Positions 30,266-38,995 of a stretch of DNA of 64,000 nt are shown here, piece by piece (the first letter of the stretch is position 1; the number at the start of each line of letters is the position of its first letter). The stretch covers positions 1-64,000 of the forward strand of contig NZ_JACVQF010000228.1 in the NCBI RefSeq assembly GCF_014534645.1, in the 5' to 3' direction. The notes beneath the pieces were generated by a model that was not told the origin of the DNA, did not search any database, and saw only the letters and a program-made list of their open reading frames with translations. This DNA comes from Streptomyces griseicoloratus. Its GTDB lineage: Bacteria > Actinomycetota > Actinomycetes > Streptomycetales > Streptomycetaceae. Both the position numbers and the translations under genes were made by a program.

Positions 30266-32007
30266 GACGGCCGCTCCGTGGCCGGGCCGGCGTTCTTGCG
30301 CAGGGCGCGTGCGACGCGGTCGGCGAGGCCCCGCGCCTCGTGGCCGAGGCCGGCCTGGGCGGGGGCCGTCGTGGCGTCGGGCTCCGTGGCCTCCTCGGCG
30401 GACTGCGGCTCGTCGACGGTGCGGCCGTCGGCCCAGCCGGACACGGCGTAGACGACGACGGGGGCGTCGGTGAGGACCGACACCGTCCACGAGGCACGCT
30501 GCCGCGCGCCGAAGCCGGCGGCGGCGGTGTCCTCGGCGGCGTACGGCAGCGGCATGAGGTCGGTGCGGCGGCCGAGGCCCTCCTTCTCGAACCGGTCGGC
30601 CAGCGAGGTCATGGCGGCGGCGTCGGCCTTGGCGAAGAGCAGGCCGACGGTGGTGACGTGGCTCTGGGTGGCGTCGGTGTAGGTGGCGCGCAGCAGGCGG
30701 CGGCAGCCGACCGGGGCGAGGGCCTTGCGCAGCAGCGGGTCGAAGGCGTTCTCGCAGTTGCTGTCCGGGGCGACGGCGATCCGGACCCAGGTGCGGTCGG
30801 CGCCGCCGGGTCCGGCGCCCTGTCCCTGCACGGTGGGCGGGAACAGCCGGTCGACCGGCACGCTGTGCCACAGGTCCCCGGCCGCGGTGTACGCGCTGCG
30901 CGCGTCGCCGTCCTCGGAGTCCCCGGCGAGCCAGCTCCCGGTGACGGCGCCGGTGACGAGGCCGGCGCCGAGCACGAGGCAGACGGCCGCCGCGAGGGTG
31001 TGGGTGCGCAGCCGTCCGCCGAGCGGGCGCGGGCGGGCGTGCCGGTCGTATCCCTCGGGCTCCCCGAGCGACACGAAGGGCCGCGCGGCGCCGAGCGTGC
31101 CGCCGGGGGCCGTCGGGGCGCTCCAGGACAGAGCCGGGTCGGGGGCGGCGGACGCGGCCGCCGGGGTGTCCGCGGGGTCGGGTGCGGGGCCGGCCGGGAC
31201 CGGGCGCAGGCGGGTGGTGGTCTCCGACGGGGTCTCCGCGGGAGCGGCGGCGTCACGGCTCCCCGCCACCGGCGCCGCACCCCTGCCGCCCGGCACCCGG
31301 GGCCCCACGGACGGCGGCGCGTCCGGGAAGCGGGCGGAGGCACGCGGCGGCGGGGGCGTGGACCCGGCGGACCGGGGACGCGGGTGAGGGGCCCGGGTGG
31401 CCGGGGATCCGGACGAGGAACCGGCAGAGGGCCGGGCCGGGGGGACGGGCCCGCGGGTCCCGGGGTCCCCGCTCGGCGCCGACGGACCGGCGTCCTCGGC
31501 CTGGCCCGTGGATGCCTGCCCCCCTCGCGGGCCCCCAGAGCGCGGCAGAGGCGCCGGGGCCGCTGCCCCGTCCCGGGAAGCGCCGCCCGGGCGGGGCTGC
31601 GTGGCGGGACGCGGAGGGACGGACGCGCGGCGCGCGGGGTCCGCGCTCGGCGCCGACGGGACGGCGTCCTGGCCGTTGTCCGTGGACGTCTGCCCCTCTC
31701 GGGAGCCACCAGGGCATGGCAGAGGCTCCCGGACCGCTGCCCCGTCACCGTCCCGGGAAGCGCCCGGGACGGGCGGCATGGCAGGACGCGGAGGGACGGA
31801 CGCGCGGCGCGCGGGGTTCGCGCTCGGTGCCGACGGAACGGCGTGCTGGGCGTGGTTCGTGGGTGCCTGCCCCTCTCGGGGGCCAGCGGGGCTCGGCAGG
31901 GGCGCCGCTCCGTCCCGGGACACGGCCGGGCGGGGCGGGGGATCGGTGTGCGGGGGTGGGGACGAGGGGCGCGGAGGGAAGGACGCGCGGCGCGCTTCCG
32001 TGCTCAT
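30262..32007 (-). CDS. Repeat-rich single-pass membrane protein coupled to mycosin
   Basis: I do not recognise a named family. The 581-residue protein has a Pro/Ala/Ser-rich, probably disordered cytoplasmic N-terminus (about 1-335) containing three imperfect copies of a roughly 50-60-residue unit (residues 31-193) with VPSAPSANPARRASVPPRP as its core, then one membrane helix (TLAAAVCLVLGAGLVTGAVTGSWL, about 337-360) and an extracytoplasmic domain of about 200 residues with two cysteines (SNCENAF, GCRRLL). The domain lies on the same side as the protease encoded immediately downstream, with a four-base overlap, so the two products may interact or be enzyme and substrate. Confidence 0.75.
   Translation of the reverse strand: MSTEARRASFPPRPSSPPPHTDPPPRPAVSRDGAAPLPSPAGPREGQAPTNHAQHAVPSAPSANPARRASVPPRPAMPPVPGASRDGDGAAVREPLPCPGGSREGQTSTDNGQDAVPSAPSADPARRASVPPRPATQPRPGGASRDGAAAPAPLPRSGGPRGGQASTGQAEDAGPSAPSGDPGTRGPVPPARPSAGSSSGSPATRAPHPRPRSAGSTPPPPRASARFPDAPPSVGPRVPGGRGAAPVAGSRDAAAPAETPSETTTRLRPVPAGPAPDPADTPAAASAAPDPALSWSAPTAPGGTLGAARPFVSLGEPEGYDRHARPRPLGGRLRTHTLAAAVCLVLGAGLVTGAVTGSWLAGDSEDGDARSAYTAAGDLWHSVPVDRLFPPTVQGQGAGPGGADRTWVRIAVAPDSNCENAFDPLLRKALAPVGCRRLLRATYTDATQSHVTTVGLLFAKADAAAMTSLADRFEKEGLGRRTDLMPLPYAAEDTAAAGFGARQRASWTVSVLTDAPVVVYAVSGWADGRTVDEPQSAEEATEPDATTAPAQAGLGHEARGLADRVARALRKNAGPATERPS
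31429..31917 (-). repeat. Three imperfect tandem repeats of 150-180 bp within the membrane-protein gene
   Basis: The segment encodes residues 31-84, 85-144 and 145-193 of the mycosin-coupled membrane protein. Each unit begins with S-R-D-G and a Pro/Ala run, contains GGSREGQ-like and VPSAPSADP-like blocks, and ends with PPRP. Units one and two are the most alike (ARRASVPPRP is identical); the third has diverged. Unit length differs (54, 60 and 49 codons), suggesting past slippage or recombination. Confidence 0.7.
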
Positions 32008-32289
32008 GCACCCCCCGTTTCCTCGTACCCGGGCCGTTCCTTGGACGCGGGCCGGTGTTCTCCTGCCCGGGCCCGGCGCGGACTGGCCGTCCCCGGGCAC
32101 GCATACCCGCGCGGACGGACCGCCATCCCGGCGCGGGCCCCCTGGGCCCTGCCCGCCGGGCCGTGCCGCCGTGCGTGCGCGTCACTCTACGGCGTGCCCC
32201 CGCCCGGAGGGGAACCAGTCCACGCGCCCGGGGCATTGGCCCGGAACGTCCCCCTACCCTGCGGTAATCCCGTCTGGCAGGCTTCGTTC

Positions 32290-33492
32290 ATGACTGCGCG
32301 CGCCGCCGACCGGGCCCGTTACGACCGGGCCACCGCCCATCTGGACGCCCCCGTGGCGATCGTGGACCTGGAGGCGTTCGACGCCAACGCCGAGGACCTG
32401 GTCCGCCGGGCCGGCGGGAAGCCGGTCCGGGTCGCGAGCAAGTCCGTGCGCTGCCGTGCCCTGCTGGAACGGGTCCTGGCCCGGGAGGGTTTCGCCGGTG
32501 TCATGTCGTTCACCCTGGCCGAGTCGCTGTGGCTGGCGCGCTCCGGTTTCGAGGACGTGCTGCTCGCCTATCCGTCGGCGGACCGCGCCGGGTACGCGGA
32601 GCTGACGGCCGACCCGAAGCTCGCCGCGGCCGTGACCGTGATGATCGACGACCCGGCGCAGCTCCGGCTCATCGACGAGGCACGGGACGGCGGTCGCGAA
32701 GTGGTCAGGGTCTGCCTGGAGTTGGACACCTCCCTCCGGCTGCTCGGCGGCCGCGTGCGTGTCGGGGCCCGCCGCTCGCCGCTGCACTCCCCCGCCGAGG
32801 TCGCCGACCTGGCCCGCGCGGTGGCCCGGCGGCCGGGGTTCGAGGTCGTGGGGCTCATGGCGTACGAGGGGCATGTCGCCGGCGTCGGGGACGCGGTGGC
32901 GGGCCGGCCGGTGCGGTCGCGGGCGATCCGGCTGATGCAGGCCGCCGCCCGCCGTGAACTGGCCGAGCGGCGCGCGGCGGTGGTGCGGGCGGTGCGGGCC
33001 GTGGTGCCGGGCCTGGAGTTCGTCAACGGCGGCGGCACGGGCAGTGTGCAGCACACCGCCGCGGAGGACGCGGTCACGGAGATCGCCGCCGGTTCCGGCC
33101 TGTACGTGCCGCGGCTGTTCGACAACTACACGTCGTTCCGGGGCCGTCCGGCGGCGCTGTTCGCGCAGCCCGTCGTGCGGCGGCCCGGGGTGGGGGCCGT
33201 GACGGTCCTCGGCGGGGGCTACCCGGCCTCCGGTGCGGCCGGGGCCGACCGGCTGCCGGTGCCGTACCTCCCGGAGGGGCTGCGCTACGACCCCCAGGAG
33301 GGCGCCGGGGAGGTGCAGACGCCGCTGCTCGGCTCACCCGCCGACGACCTGCTGATCGGCGACAAGGTGTGGTTCCGGCACGCCAAGGCCGGTGAGCTGT
33401 GCGAGCGGTTCGACGCGCTGCACCTGGTGGAGGGGGACACGGTGACGGCGACGGTGCCGACGTACCGCGGCGAGGGCCGCACCTTCCTCTAG
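32290..33492 (+). CDS. Alanine racemase-fold amino acid deaminase/aldolase
   Basis: A 400-residue PLP enzyme of the fold-III type. PVAIVDLEAFDANAEDLVRR and VRVASKSVRC (PLP lysine in SKS) mark the N-terminal barrel, and the C-terminal domain ends with DKVWFRHAKAGELCERF-type sequence as in D-threonine aldolase-like and D-serine dehydratase-like proteins. The substrate is probably a D-amino acid or hydroxy amino acid but cannot be fixed. ATG at 32290; divergent from the repeat-bearing membrane protein. The 282 bp between them hold no evident gene. Confidence 0.85.
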   Translation: MTARAADRARYDRATAHLDAPVAIVDLEAFDANAEDLVRRAGGKPVRVASKSVRCRALLERVLAREGFAGVMSFTLAESLWLARSGFEDVLLAYPSADRAGYAELTADPKLAAAVTVMIDDPAQLRLIDEARDGGREVVRVCLELDTSLRLLGGRVRVGARRSPLHSPAEVADLARAVARRPGFEVVGLMAYEGHVAGVGDAVAGRPVRSRAIRLMQAAARRELAERRAAVVRAVRAVVPGLEFVNGGGTGSVQHTAAEDAVTEIAAGSGLYVPRLFDNYTSFRGRPAALFAQPVVRRPGVGAVTVLGGGYPASGAAGADRLPVPYLPEGLRYDPQEGAGEVQTPLLGSPADDLLIGDKVWFRHAKAGELCERFDALHLVEGDTVTATVPTYRGEGRTFL

Positions 33493-33506
33493 CCGCCCGA
33501 CGCCGC

Positions 33507-34493
33507 TCACCGCGTCGGGCCGATGCTGCTGCCCACGCCGCCGCCCGTGGCCGCGTCGCCGGCCGGCCGGATGCCCTTGGTGATCCTGTCCATGTCGGCG
33601 AGCGGCGGTCCGTCCTCGCCCGCGTCGAAGACGTAGCGGACGAGGATCGGGGACTCGGTGCCGACGGTGGACGGGAACACCATCGACTGCACGTAGCCGC
33701 CGGGCCCCTTGGCGGTGTGCACGCGCCAGCGCACGAAGTACCCGGCGCGTCCGGCGACCGCGACCGGTCCGGAGCCCACGGTCTCGTGGGACTCGATGCC
33801 GCCGAAGGGCTTGCTGCCGACCTGGTCCCGGTCGTAGGCGTCGTCGGCCGCGTCCTCGATGTCCTGTTGGGCGAGGGCCTTCGGGGACGTCTCGGCGTTG
33901 GCCGTGACCGTGCGGGAGATGACGAGGCCGTGCCGGCACACGCCGCCGTCGCCGGGGCACTCGTACGTCCCGTCCGTGGTCATCATGACGTCGTCCTCGG
34001 TGACGTACTCGGGCCTGACCCAGCCGTCCGGCAGCGGGAAGGTGATGCCGTTGAGCTGGTCCTCGACGACGGCCGGGTCGTCGGCGGAGGGCTGGGAGGC
34101 GGTCGGCGAGGGGGTGGGTTCCCCGCTCGTCGGCGCCGGGGCACTGGAGGTCACCGGGGCCGGCGGGGTCTGCGGGGTCTGCGCCTCCGGGCCGCCGCTG
34201 TCGTCGCCGAGGACGACCACGCCGGTGACGATCGCCGCGACCAGGACGGCCGCGGCGGTGGTGAGGGCGATGGCCTTCCCGCGGCCGGTGCCGCCGGCCG
34301 GCTGCCCCTGCCCCGGGCCGCCGCCCGTGTACAGCGGCACGGTCGGCCGTGAGAGCTGCGCGGGCTCCGGCACCGGCGGTACCGGGGCCTCGGGTGCGCG
34401 CCGGTGCTCGGTCCAGGCCGTGCCGTCCCACCAGCGCTCCTGGTGCGGGGCCGACGGGTCGCGGTACCAGCCGGGCGGTGGCGTCATGCTCAT
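33507..34493 (-). CDS. DUF2510 membrane protein with extracytoplasmic domain
   Basis: A 328-residue protein with an N-terminal DUF2510 motif (PPGWYRDPSAPHQERWWDGTAWTEH), a short Pro-rich linker, one membrane helix (AIALTTAAAVLVAAIVTGVVVL, about 74-95), a Thr/Pro/Ser-rich stalk and an outer domain of about 180 residues with two cysteines (YECPGDGGVCRHG). The topology is the same as that of the mycosin-coupled protein 2 kb away. Function unknown. Two in-frame ATG codons (34493 and 34487) are possible starts. Confidence 0.82.
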   Translation of the reverse strand: MSMTPPPGWYRDPSAPHQERWWDGTAWTEHRRAPEAPVPPVPEPAQLSRPTVPLYTGGGPGQGQPAGGTGRGKAIALTTAAAVLVAAIVTGVVVLGDDSGGPEAQTPQTPPAPVTSSAPAPTSGEPTPSPTASQPSADDPAVVEDQLNGITFPLPDGWVRPEYVTEDDVMMTTDGTYECPGDGGVCRHGLVISRTVTANAETSPKALAQQDIEDAADDAYDRDQVGSKPFGGIESHETVGSGPVAVAGRAGYFVRWRVHTAKGPGGYVQSMVFPSTVGTESPILVRYVFDAGEDGPPLADMDRITKGIRPAGDAATGGGVGSSIGPTR

Positions 34494-34514
34494 GCGGGCA
34501 CTGTAGGACGCCGT

Positions 34515-35297
34515 CTACAGGGGTGTGACGTACGCCCCGGAAATCCCGCCGTCCACCAGGAAGTCGGTGGCGTTGACGAAGGAGGAGTCGTCGCTGGCCA
34601 GGAAGGCGACGGCGGCGGCGATCTCCTCGGCCTCGGCGAACCGGCCGACCGGAATGTGCACCAGGCGGCGGGCGGCACGCTCCGGGTCCTTGGCGAACAG
34701 CTCCTGCAGGAGCGGAGTGTTGACCGGCCCGGGGCACAGGGCGTTGACGCGGATGCCCTCCCGGGCGAACTGCACGCCGAGTTCCCGGGACATGGCGAGG
34801 ACGCCGCCCTTGGAGGCCGTGTACGAGATCTGCGAGGTGGCCGCCCCCATACGGGCCACGAAGGACGCCGTGTTGATGATCGAGCCCTTGCCCTGGCGCC
34901 GCATGTAGGGGATGGCGGCCTTGCAGCACAGGTAGACGGAGGTGAGGTTGACCTCCTGGACGCGCTTCCACGCCTCCAGGCCGGTCTCCAGGATGGAGTC
35001 GTCGTCGGGCGGGGAGATGCCGGCGTTGTTGAAGGCGACGTCGACGCTGCCGTAGGTGTCGTACGCCGTCCGGAACAGCGCCTCGACCTGCTCGGGGTCG
35101 GTGACGTCGGCGTTCACGAACGTGCCGCCGACCTCCTCGGCCGCCGCCTTGCCGCGTGTCTCGTCGACGTCGGCGCAGACGACGCTCGCGCCCTCGGAGG
35201 CGAGCCGGCGGGCGGCGGCGAGGCCGATGCCGCTGCCCGCTCCGGTGACGACGGCGGTACGGCCGACCAGCCTGCGGCAAACGATGTCCTCGGTCAC
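34515..35297 (-). CDS. Short-chain dehydrogenase/reductase of the GlnA4 cluster
   Basis: A 260-residue classical SDR with the NAD(P) motif TGAGSGIG, NNAG, the catalytic Ser in NTASFVA and Tyr-Lys in SYTASKG. An acidic residue at the end of the second strand (CADVDE) favours NAD(H). Its GTG start overlaps the aldehyde dehydrogenase stop as GTGA, so it belongs to the same operon. With a gamma-glutamylethanolamide-type synthetase upstream, the likely step is oxidation of the alcohol group to an aldehyde for the next enzyme; that role is an inference from order. Confidence 0.88.
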   Translation of the reverse strand: MTEDIVCRRLVGRTAVVTGAGSGIGLAAARRLASEGASVVCADVDETRGKAAAEEVGGTFVNADVTDPEQVEALFRTAYDTYGSVDVAFNNAGISPPDDDSILETGLEAWKRVQEVNLTSVYLCCKAAIPYMRRQGKGSIINTASFVARMGAATSQISYTASKGGVLAMSRELGVQFAREGIRVNALCPGPVNTPLLQELFAKDPERAARRLVHIPVGRFAEAEEIAAAVAFLASDDSSFVNATDFLVDGGISGAYVTPL

Positions 35298-36691
35298 TGT
35301 GCGGAGCCCTCCGTGCTGGTGAAGACGTTGCTGATGAAGACGTTCTTGGTCTCGGTGAAGGCGGCCAGCGCGTCCGGGCCGAGTTCACGCCCGATGCCGG
35401 ACTGCTTGAACCCGCCGAACGGGGTCCAGTAGCGGACGCTGGAATGGGAGTTGACGGACAGGTTCCCGGCGCGGACGGCGCTCGACACGCGCAGGGCACG
35501 GCCCACGTCCCGGGTCCAGACGGAGCCGGACAGGCCGTAGTCGGTGGCGTTGGCGAGGCGGATCGCGTCGGCCTCGTCCTCGAAGGGCAGGACGACGGCG
35601 ACGGGTCCGAAGACCTCCTCGACGGCCACGCGCGCGTGCGGGTCGACACCGGTGAGGACGGTGGGCGGGTACCAGAAGCCGGGGCCCTCGGGGGCCTTGC
35701 CGCGGATCCCGTCGGCTTCCGCGGGGACGTAGGAGCGGACGCGCTCCAGCTGGCTCCGGGAGATCAGCGGGCCCATCTGGGTGCGCTCGTCGGCGGGGTC
35801 GCCGACGAGCACGGATTCGACGGCGGGGGCGAGGAGGTCCAGGAAGCGGTCGTGGACGCCGCGCTGGACGAGGATGCGGGTGCGGGCGCAGCAGTCCTGG
35901 CCGGAGTTGTCGAGGAAGGACATCGGGGCGGCGGCCGCGGCGGCATCCAGGTCGGCGTCGGCGAAGACGATGTTGGGGCTCTTGCCGCCGAGTTCGAGGG
36001 TGACGGGCTTGAGGAGTGCCGCCCCCTCGGCGGCCACCCGCCGGCCCACGGCGCCCGACCCGGTGAACACGATCTTGGCGACGCCCGGGTGCCGGACGAG
36101 AGCGTCGCCCGTGACCGGGCCGTGTCCGGGCAGCACCTGGAACAGTCCCTCCGGCAGTCCGGCCTCCAGGGCGAGTTCGGCCAGGCGCAGGGCGGTCAGC
36201 GGGGTCGTCTCGGCGGGCTTGAGGAGCACCGCGTTGCCGGCCGCGAGTGCGGGGGCGGTGCCCCAGGCCGCGATGGGCATGGGGAAGTTCCAGGGTGCGA
36301 TGACACCGACGACGCCGAGCGGTTCGAGGATCGTGACGTCGAGGCCGCCGGCGACCGGGATCTGCCGTCCGGTGAGCCGTTCCACTCCCCCGGCGGCGTA
36401 GTCGAGCAGGTCCCGGACGTTGCCCGCCTCCCAGCGGGCGTTGCCGATGGTGTGCCCGGCCTCGCGGACCTCCAGCCGGGCCAGTTCCTCCAGGTGCCCG
36501 TCGACGACGGCGGCGAAGCGGCGCAGGAGCCGGGCCCGGTCGCCGGGCGGGAGCGCGGCCCATGCCGTCTGCGCCCGCGCGGCCCGTACGACGGCGGCGT
36601 CGACGTCGGCGGCGGAGGCGGCGGGGACGGTGGCGACGACCTCCTCGGTGGCGGGGTTCAGGACACACAGCTCGGGCGACTCGTGGGACAA
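35294..36691 (-). CDS. Aldehyde dehydrogenase of the GlnA4 cluster
   Basis: A 465-residue NAD(P)-dependent aldehyde dehydrogenase. WNFPMPIAAW and KPAETTPLTAL mark the cofactor pocket, FTGSGAVGRR the nucleotide loop, LELGGKSPN the general-base Glu, and NSGQDCCARTR the catalytic cysteine. It resembles gamma-glutamyl-aminoaldehyde dehydrogenases of polyamine catabolism. It starts with TTG, 7 bp after the synthetase stop, with GAGG upstream. In context it would oxidise a gamma-glutamylated aldehyde to the acid. Confidence 0.9.
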   Translation of the reverse strand: MSHESPELCVLNPATEEVVATVPAASAADVDAAVVRAARAQTAWAALPPGDRARLLRRFAAVVDGHLEELARLEVREAGHTIGNARWEAGNVRDLLDYAAGGVERLTGRQIPVAGGLDVTILEPLGVVGVIAPWNFPMPIAAWGTAPALAAGNAVLLKPAETTPLTALRLAELALEAGLPEGLFQVLPGHGPVTGDALVRHPGVAKIVFTGSGAVGRRVAAEGAALLKPVTLELGGKSPNIVFADADLDAAAAAAPMSFLDNSGQDCCARTRILVQRGVHDRFLDLLAPAVESVLVGDPADERTQMGPLISRSQLERVRSYVPAEADGIRGKAPEGPGFWYPPTVLTGVDPHARVAVEEVFGPVAVVLPFEDEADAIRLANATDYGLSGSVWTRDVGRALRVSSAVRAGNLSVNSHSSVRYWTPFGGFKQSGIGRELGPDALAAFTETKNVFISNVFTSTEGSAQ

Positions 36692-36698
36692 GGTGGCC

Positions 36699-38069
36699 TC
36701 ACATGCGTTCGAAGGAGCGGCGCAGCTCCCAGTCGGTGACGGCGGCGTCGAAGGCGTCCAGTTCGACGCGGGCCATGTTCAGGTAGTGGGCGACGACCTC
36801 GTCGCCGAAGGCGGCCTTGGCGATCGTGCTGTTCTCCCAGAGCTCGGCGGCCTCGCGCAGGGTGGTGGGTACGTGCTCGAAGCCGGCGGTGTAGGCGTTG
36901 CCGGGGCAGGGCTCGGGCAGTTCCAGTCGCTGTTCGACGCCGTACAGACCGGCCGCCACCATGCCCGCCACCGCGAGGTGGGGGTTGACGTCGCCGCCGG
37001 GGAGCCGGTTCTCGAAGCGCAGGGAGCGGCCGTGGCCGACCACGCGCAGGGCGCAGGTGCGGTTGTCGTAGCCCCAGGCGACGGCGGTCGGGGCGAAGGA
37101 GCCGGGCTGGAACCGCTTGTAGGAGTTGATGTTGGGGGCGTAGAGCAGGGAGAAGTCCCGCAGCGCGGCGAGCTGCCCGGCGAGGAAGTGCCGCATGAGC
37201 GGGGACATGCCGCCCGGGTCGTCCGGGGAGCCCGCCATGGCGTTGGTGCCGCTGTCGTCGGCGAGCGAGAGGTGGATGTGGCAGGAGTTGCCCTCGCGCT
37301 CGTTGTACTTGGCCATGAAGGTGAGCGACATGCCCTCCTGGGCGGCGATCTCCTTGGCGCCGGTCTTGTAGATCGCGTGCTGGTCGCAGGTGACCAGGGC
37401 CTCGTCGTAGCGGAAGGCGATCTCGTGCTGGCCGGGGTTGCACTCGCCCTTCGCGGACTCGACGGTGAGGCCGGCGCCGGCCATCTCGTTGCGGATGCGG
37501 CGCAGCAGGGGCTCGATGCGGCCCGTGCCGAGCACCGAGTAGTCGATGTTGTACTGGTTGGCCGGGGTCAGCCCGCGGTAGTTCGCGTCCCAGGCCTGTT
37601 CGTAGGTGTCCCGGAAGACGATGAACTCCAGCTCGGTGCCGACCTGCGCGGTGTGGCCGTGGCCGGCGAGGCGCCGGAGCTGGCGGCGCAGTATCTGGCG
37701 GGGTGCGGCGACGACCGGGGAGCCGTCGTTCCAGGCGAGGTCGGCGAGGACCATCGCGGTGCCCTCGTTCCAGGGGACGCGGCGCAGGGTGCTCGGGTCG
37801 GGGTGCATGGCGAAGTCGCCGTAGCCGCGGTCCCAGGAGGACATGGCGTACCCGTCGACGGTGTTCATGTCGGCGTCGACGGCCAGGAGGTAGTTGCAGC
37901 CCTCGGTGCCGTGGTGGAGCACCTCGTCGAGGAAGAAGCGCGCGGCGAACCGCTTGCCCTGGAGGCGCCCCTGCATGTCGGGGAAGGCCAGGACGACGGT
38001 GTCGATCTCGCCGCCGGCGACGAGGGCGTGCAGTTCCTCGACGCCGAGCGGGGGTGTGCGGTCTGCCAC
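36699..38069 (-). CDS. glnA4: Glutamine synthetase-like gamma-glutamylethanolamide synthetase (GlnA4)
   Basis: A 456-residue GSI-fold ligase that, as reported for S. coelicolor SCO1613, joins glutamate to ethanolamine with ATP rather than making glutamine. Visible motifs are GTELEFIVF, SAKGECNPGQHEIAF, the ATP-site SCHIHLSL, NINSYKRF, and FENRLPGGDVNPHLAVAG. The GTG start has GAGGAGG upstream. It heads an operon with the aldehyde dehydrogenase and SDR and is divergent from the GntR repressor gene. Assignment to GlnA4 rather than polyamine-specific GlnA3 rests on gene order (next to the epuRI-like repressor). Confidence 0.88.
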   Translation of the reverse strand: MADRTPPLGVEELHALVAGGEIDTVVLAFPDMQGRLQGKRFAARFFLDEVLHHGTEGCNYLLAVDADMNTVDGYAMSSWDRGYGDFAMHPDPSTLRRVPWNEGTAMVLADLAWNDGSPVVAAPRQILRRQLRRLAGHGHTAQVGTELEFIVFRDTYEQAWDANYRGLTPANQYNIDYSVLGTGRIEPLLRRIRNEMAGAGLTVESAKGECNPGQHEIAFRYDEALVTCDQHAIYKTGAKEIAAQEGMSLTFMAKYNEREGNSCHIHLSLADDSGTNAMAGSPDDPGGMSPLMRHFLAGQLAALRDFSLLYAPNINSYKRFQPGSFAPTAVAWGYDNRTCALRVVGHGRSLRFENRLPGGDVNPHLAVAGMVAAGLYGVEQRLELPEPCPGNAYTAGFEHVPTTLREAAELWENSTIAKAAFGDEVVAHYLNMARVELDAFDAAVTDWELRRSFERM

Positions 38070-38138
38070 GGGAGAGCCTCCTCGGTGCTGCTGCGGGCTT
38101 CGACGACCGGCCCCGGCGGTCATAAGGTATTGCTGGAG

Positions 38139-38147
38139 ACCATTGGT
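38139..38147. promoter_or_regulatory. Candidate EpuRI operator between glnA4 and epuRI
   Basis: ACCATTGGT is a perfect 9-bp palindrome in the 99-bp divergent gap. It sits between TACCTT (38129-38124 on the minus strand, possible glnA4 -10) and the epuRI start at 38169. FadR-subfamily GntR proteins bind short palindromes of the type TGGT-N-ACCA or the inverse. One site here could control both genes. Confidence 0.45.
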
Positions 38148-38168
38148 TGGGAAGGGGGGCGCGACCAC

Positions 38169-38924
38169 ATGCCGGAGGAAACCGGCGGCATTCCGCGGGA
38201 CGCCGGCGGGGCGGTGTCGGACCGGCTCGCGACGGTGCTGCGGCCCGTGCGGGCGGGCAACGGCTTCGAGGAGGCGCTGGAGCAGGTCCTTCAGGTCCTG
38301 CGGCTGGGTCTGGTGCCGGAGGGCGAGCGGCTGCCGGCCGAGCGGGAGCTGGCGGAGCGGCTGGGGATCAGCCGGGTGACGCTGCGCGAGGTGCTGAAGG
38401 TGCTCCAGGACCAGGGGCTGGTCCAGGCCCGGCGCGGGCGGTACGGCGGAACGTTCGTGCTGCCGCGGGCCGACGCGGGCGGCGAGGACGAGCTGCGCCG
38501 CCGGGTCGCGGGGGTCGACGTGGAGGACGTGCTGCGCTTCCGGGAGGTGCTGGAGGTGGGCGCGGCCGGTCTGTGCGCCGCGCACGGGCTGCCGGACGAG
38601 GGGGCGCGGCGGCTGCGCCGGGCGCTGGCCCGCACCCACGACGCGCCCCTGGCCGACTACCGCCGCCGGGACACCCTGCTGCACCTCACCCTCGCGGAGC
38701 TGTGCGGCTCGCCGACGCTGACCGCACAGTACGCGGCGGTACGGGCGACGGTGAACGACCTCCTGGACTGCATACCGCTGCTGGTCCGCAACCTGGAACA
38801 CTCGCAGCGCCAGCACACCGCGCTGGTCGAGGCGGTGCTCGACGGGGACGCGGACGGGGCGCGCGAGATCACGCGGGAGCACTGCGCGGGGACGGCGGCA
38901 CTGCTGCGCGGATTTCTGACCTGA
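38169..38924 (+). CDS. epuRI: GntR/FadR-family repressor EpuRI
   Basis: A 251-residue regulator with a GntR winged helix (about 35-105: GLVPEGERLPAERELAERLGISRVTLREVLKVLQDQGLV) and a C-terminal FCD ligand domain, whose metal-site residues fall in RDTLLHLTLAEL and EHSQRQHTALVEAVL. In S. coelicolor the protein at this place (SCO1614) was reported to repress glnA4 and was named EpuRI. It is divergent from glnA4 and upstream of the amidotransferase-like gene, so it can control both arms of the pathway. Confidence 0.87.
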   Translation: MPEETGGIPRDAGGAVSDRLATVLRPVRAGNGFEEALEQVLQVLRLGLVPEGERLPAERELAERLGISRVTLREVLKVLQDQGLVQARRGRYGGTFVLPRADAGGEDELRRRVAGVDVEDVLRFREVLEVGAAGLCAAHGLPDEGARRLRRALARTHDAPLADYRRRDTLLHLTLAELCGSPTLTAQYAAVRATVNDLLDCIPLLVRNLEHSQRQHTALVEAVLDGDADGAREITREHCAGTAALLRGFLT

Positions 38925-38995
38925 GCGGCCGCCGGTCTTGCCGTGCCTGGGCACCCTCGGCAAAGGTATGGGGCGAGTCCATTGCGGGAGGTCGG

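Noticed and set aside
31429-31917. Spaced repeats considered as a CRISPR array
   Set aside because: Repeats are in-frame, imperfect, 150-180 bp long and encode a Pro-rich protein segment; no short identical repeat with unique spacers and no cas gene.
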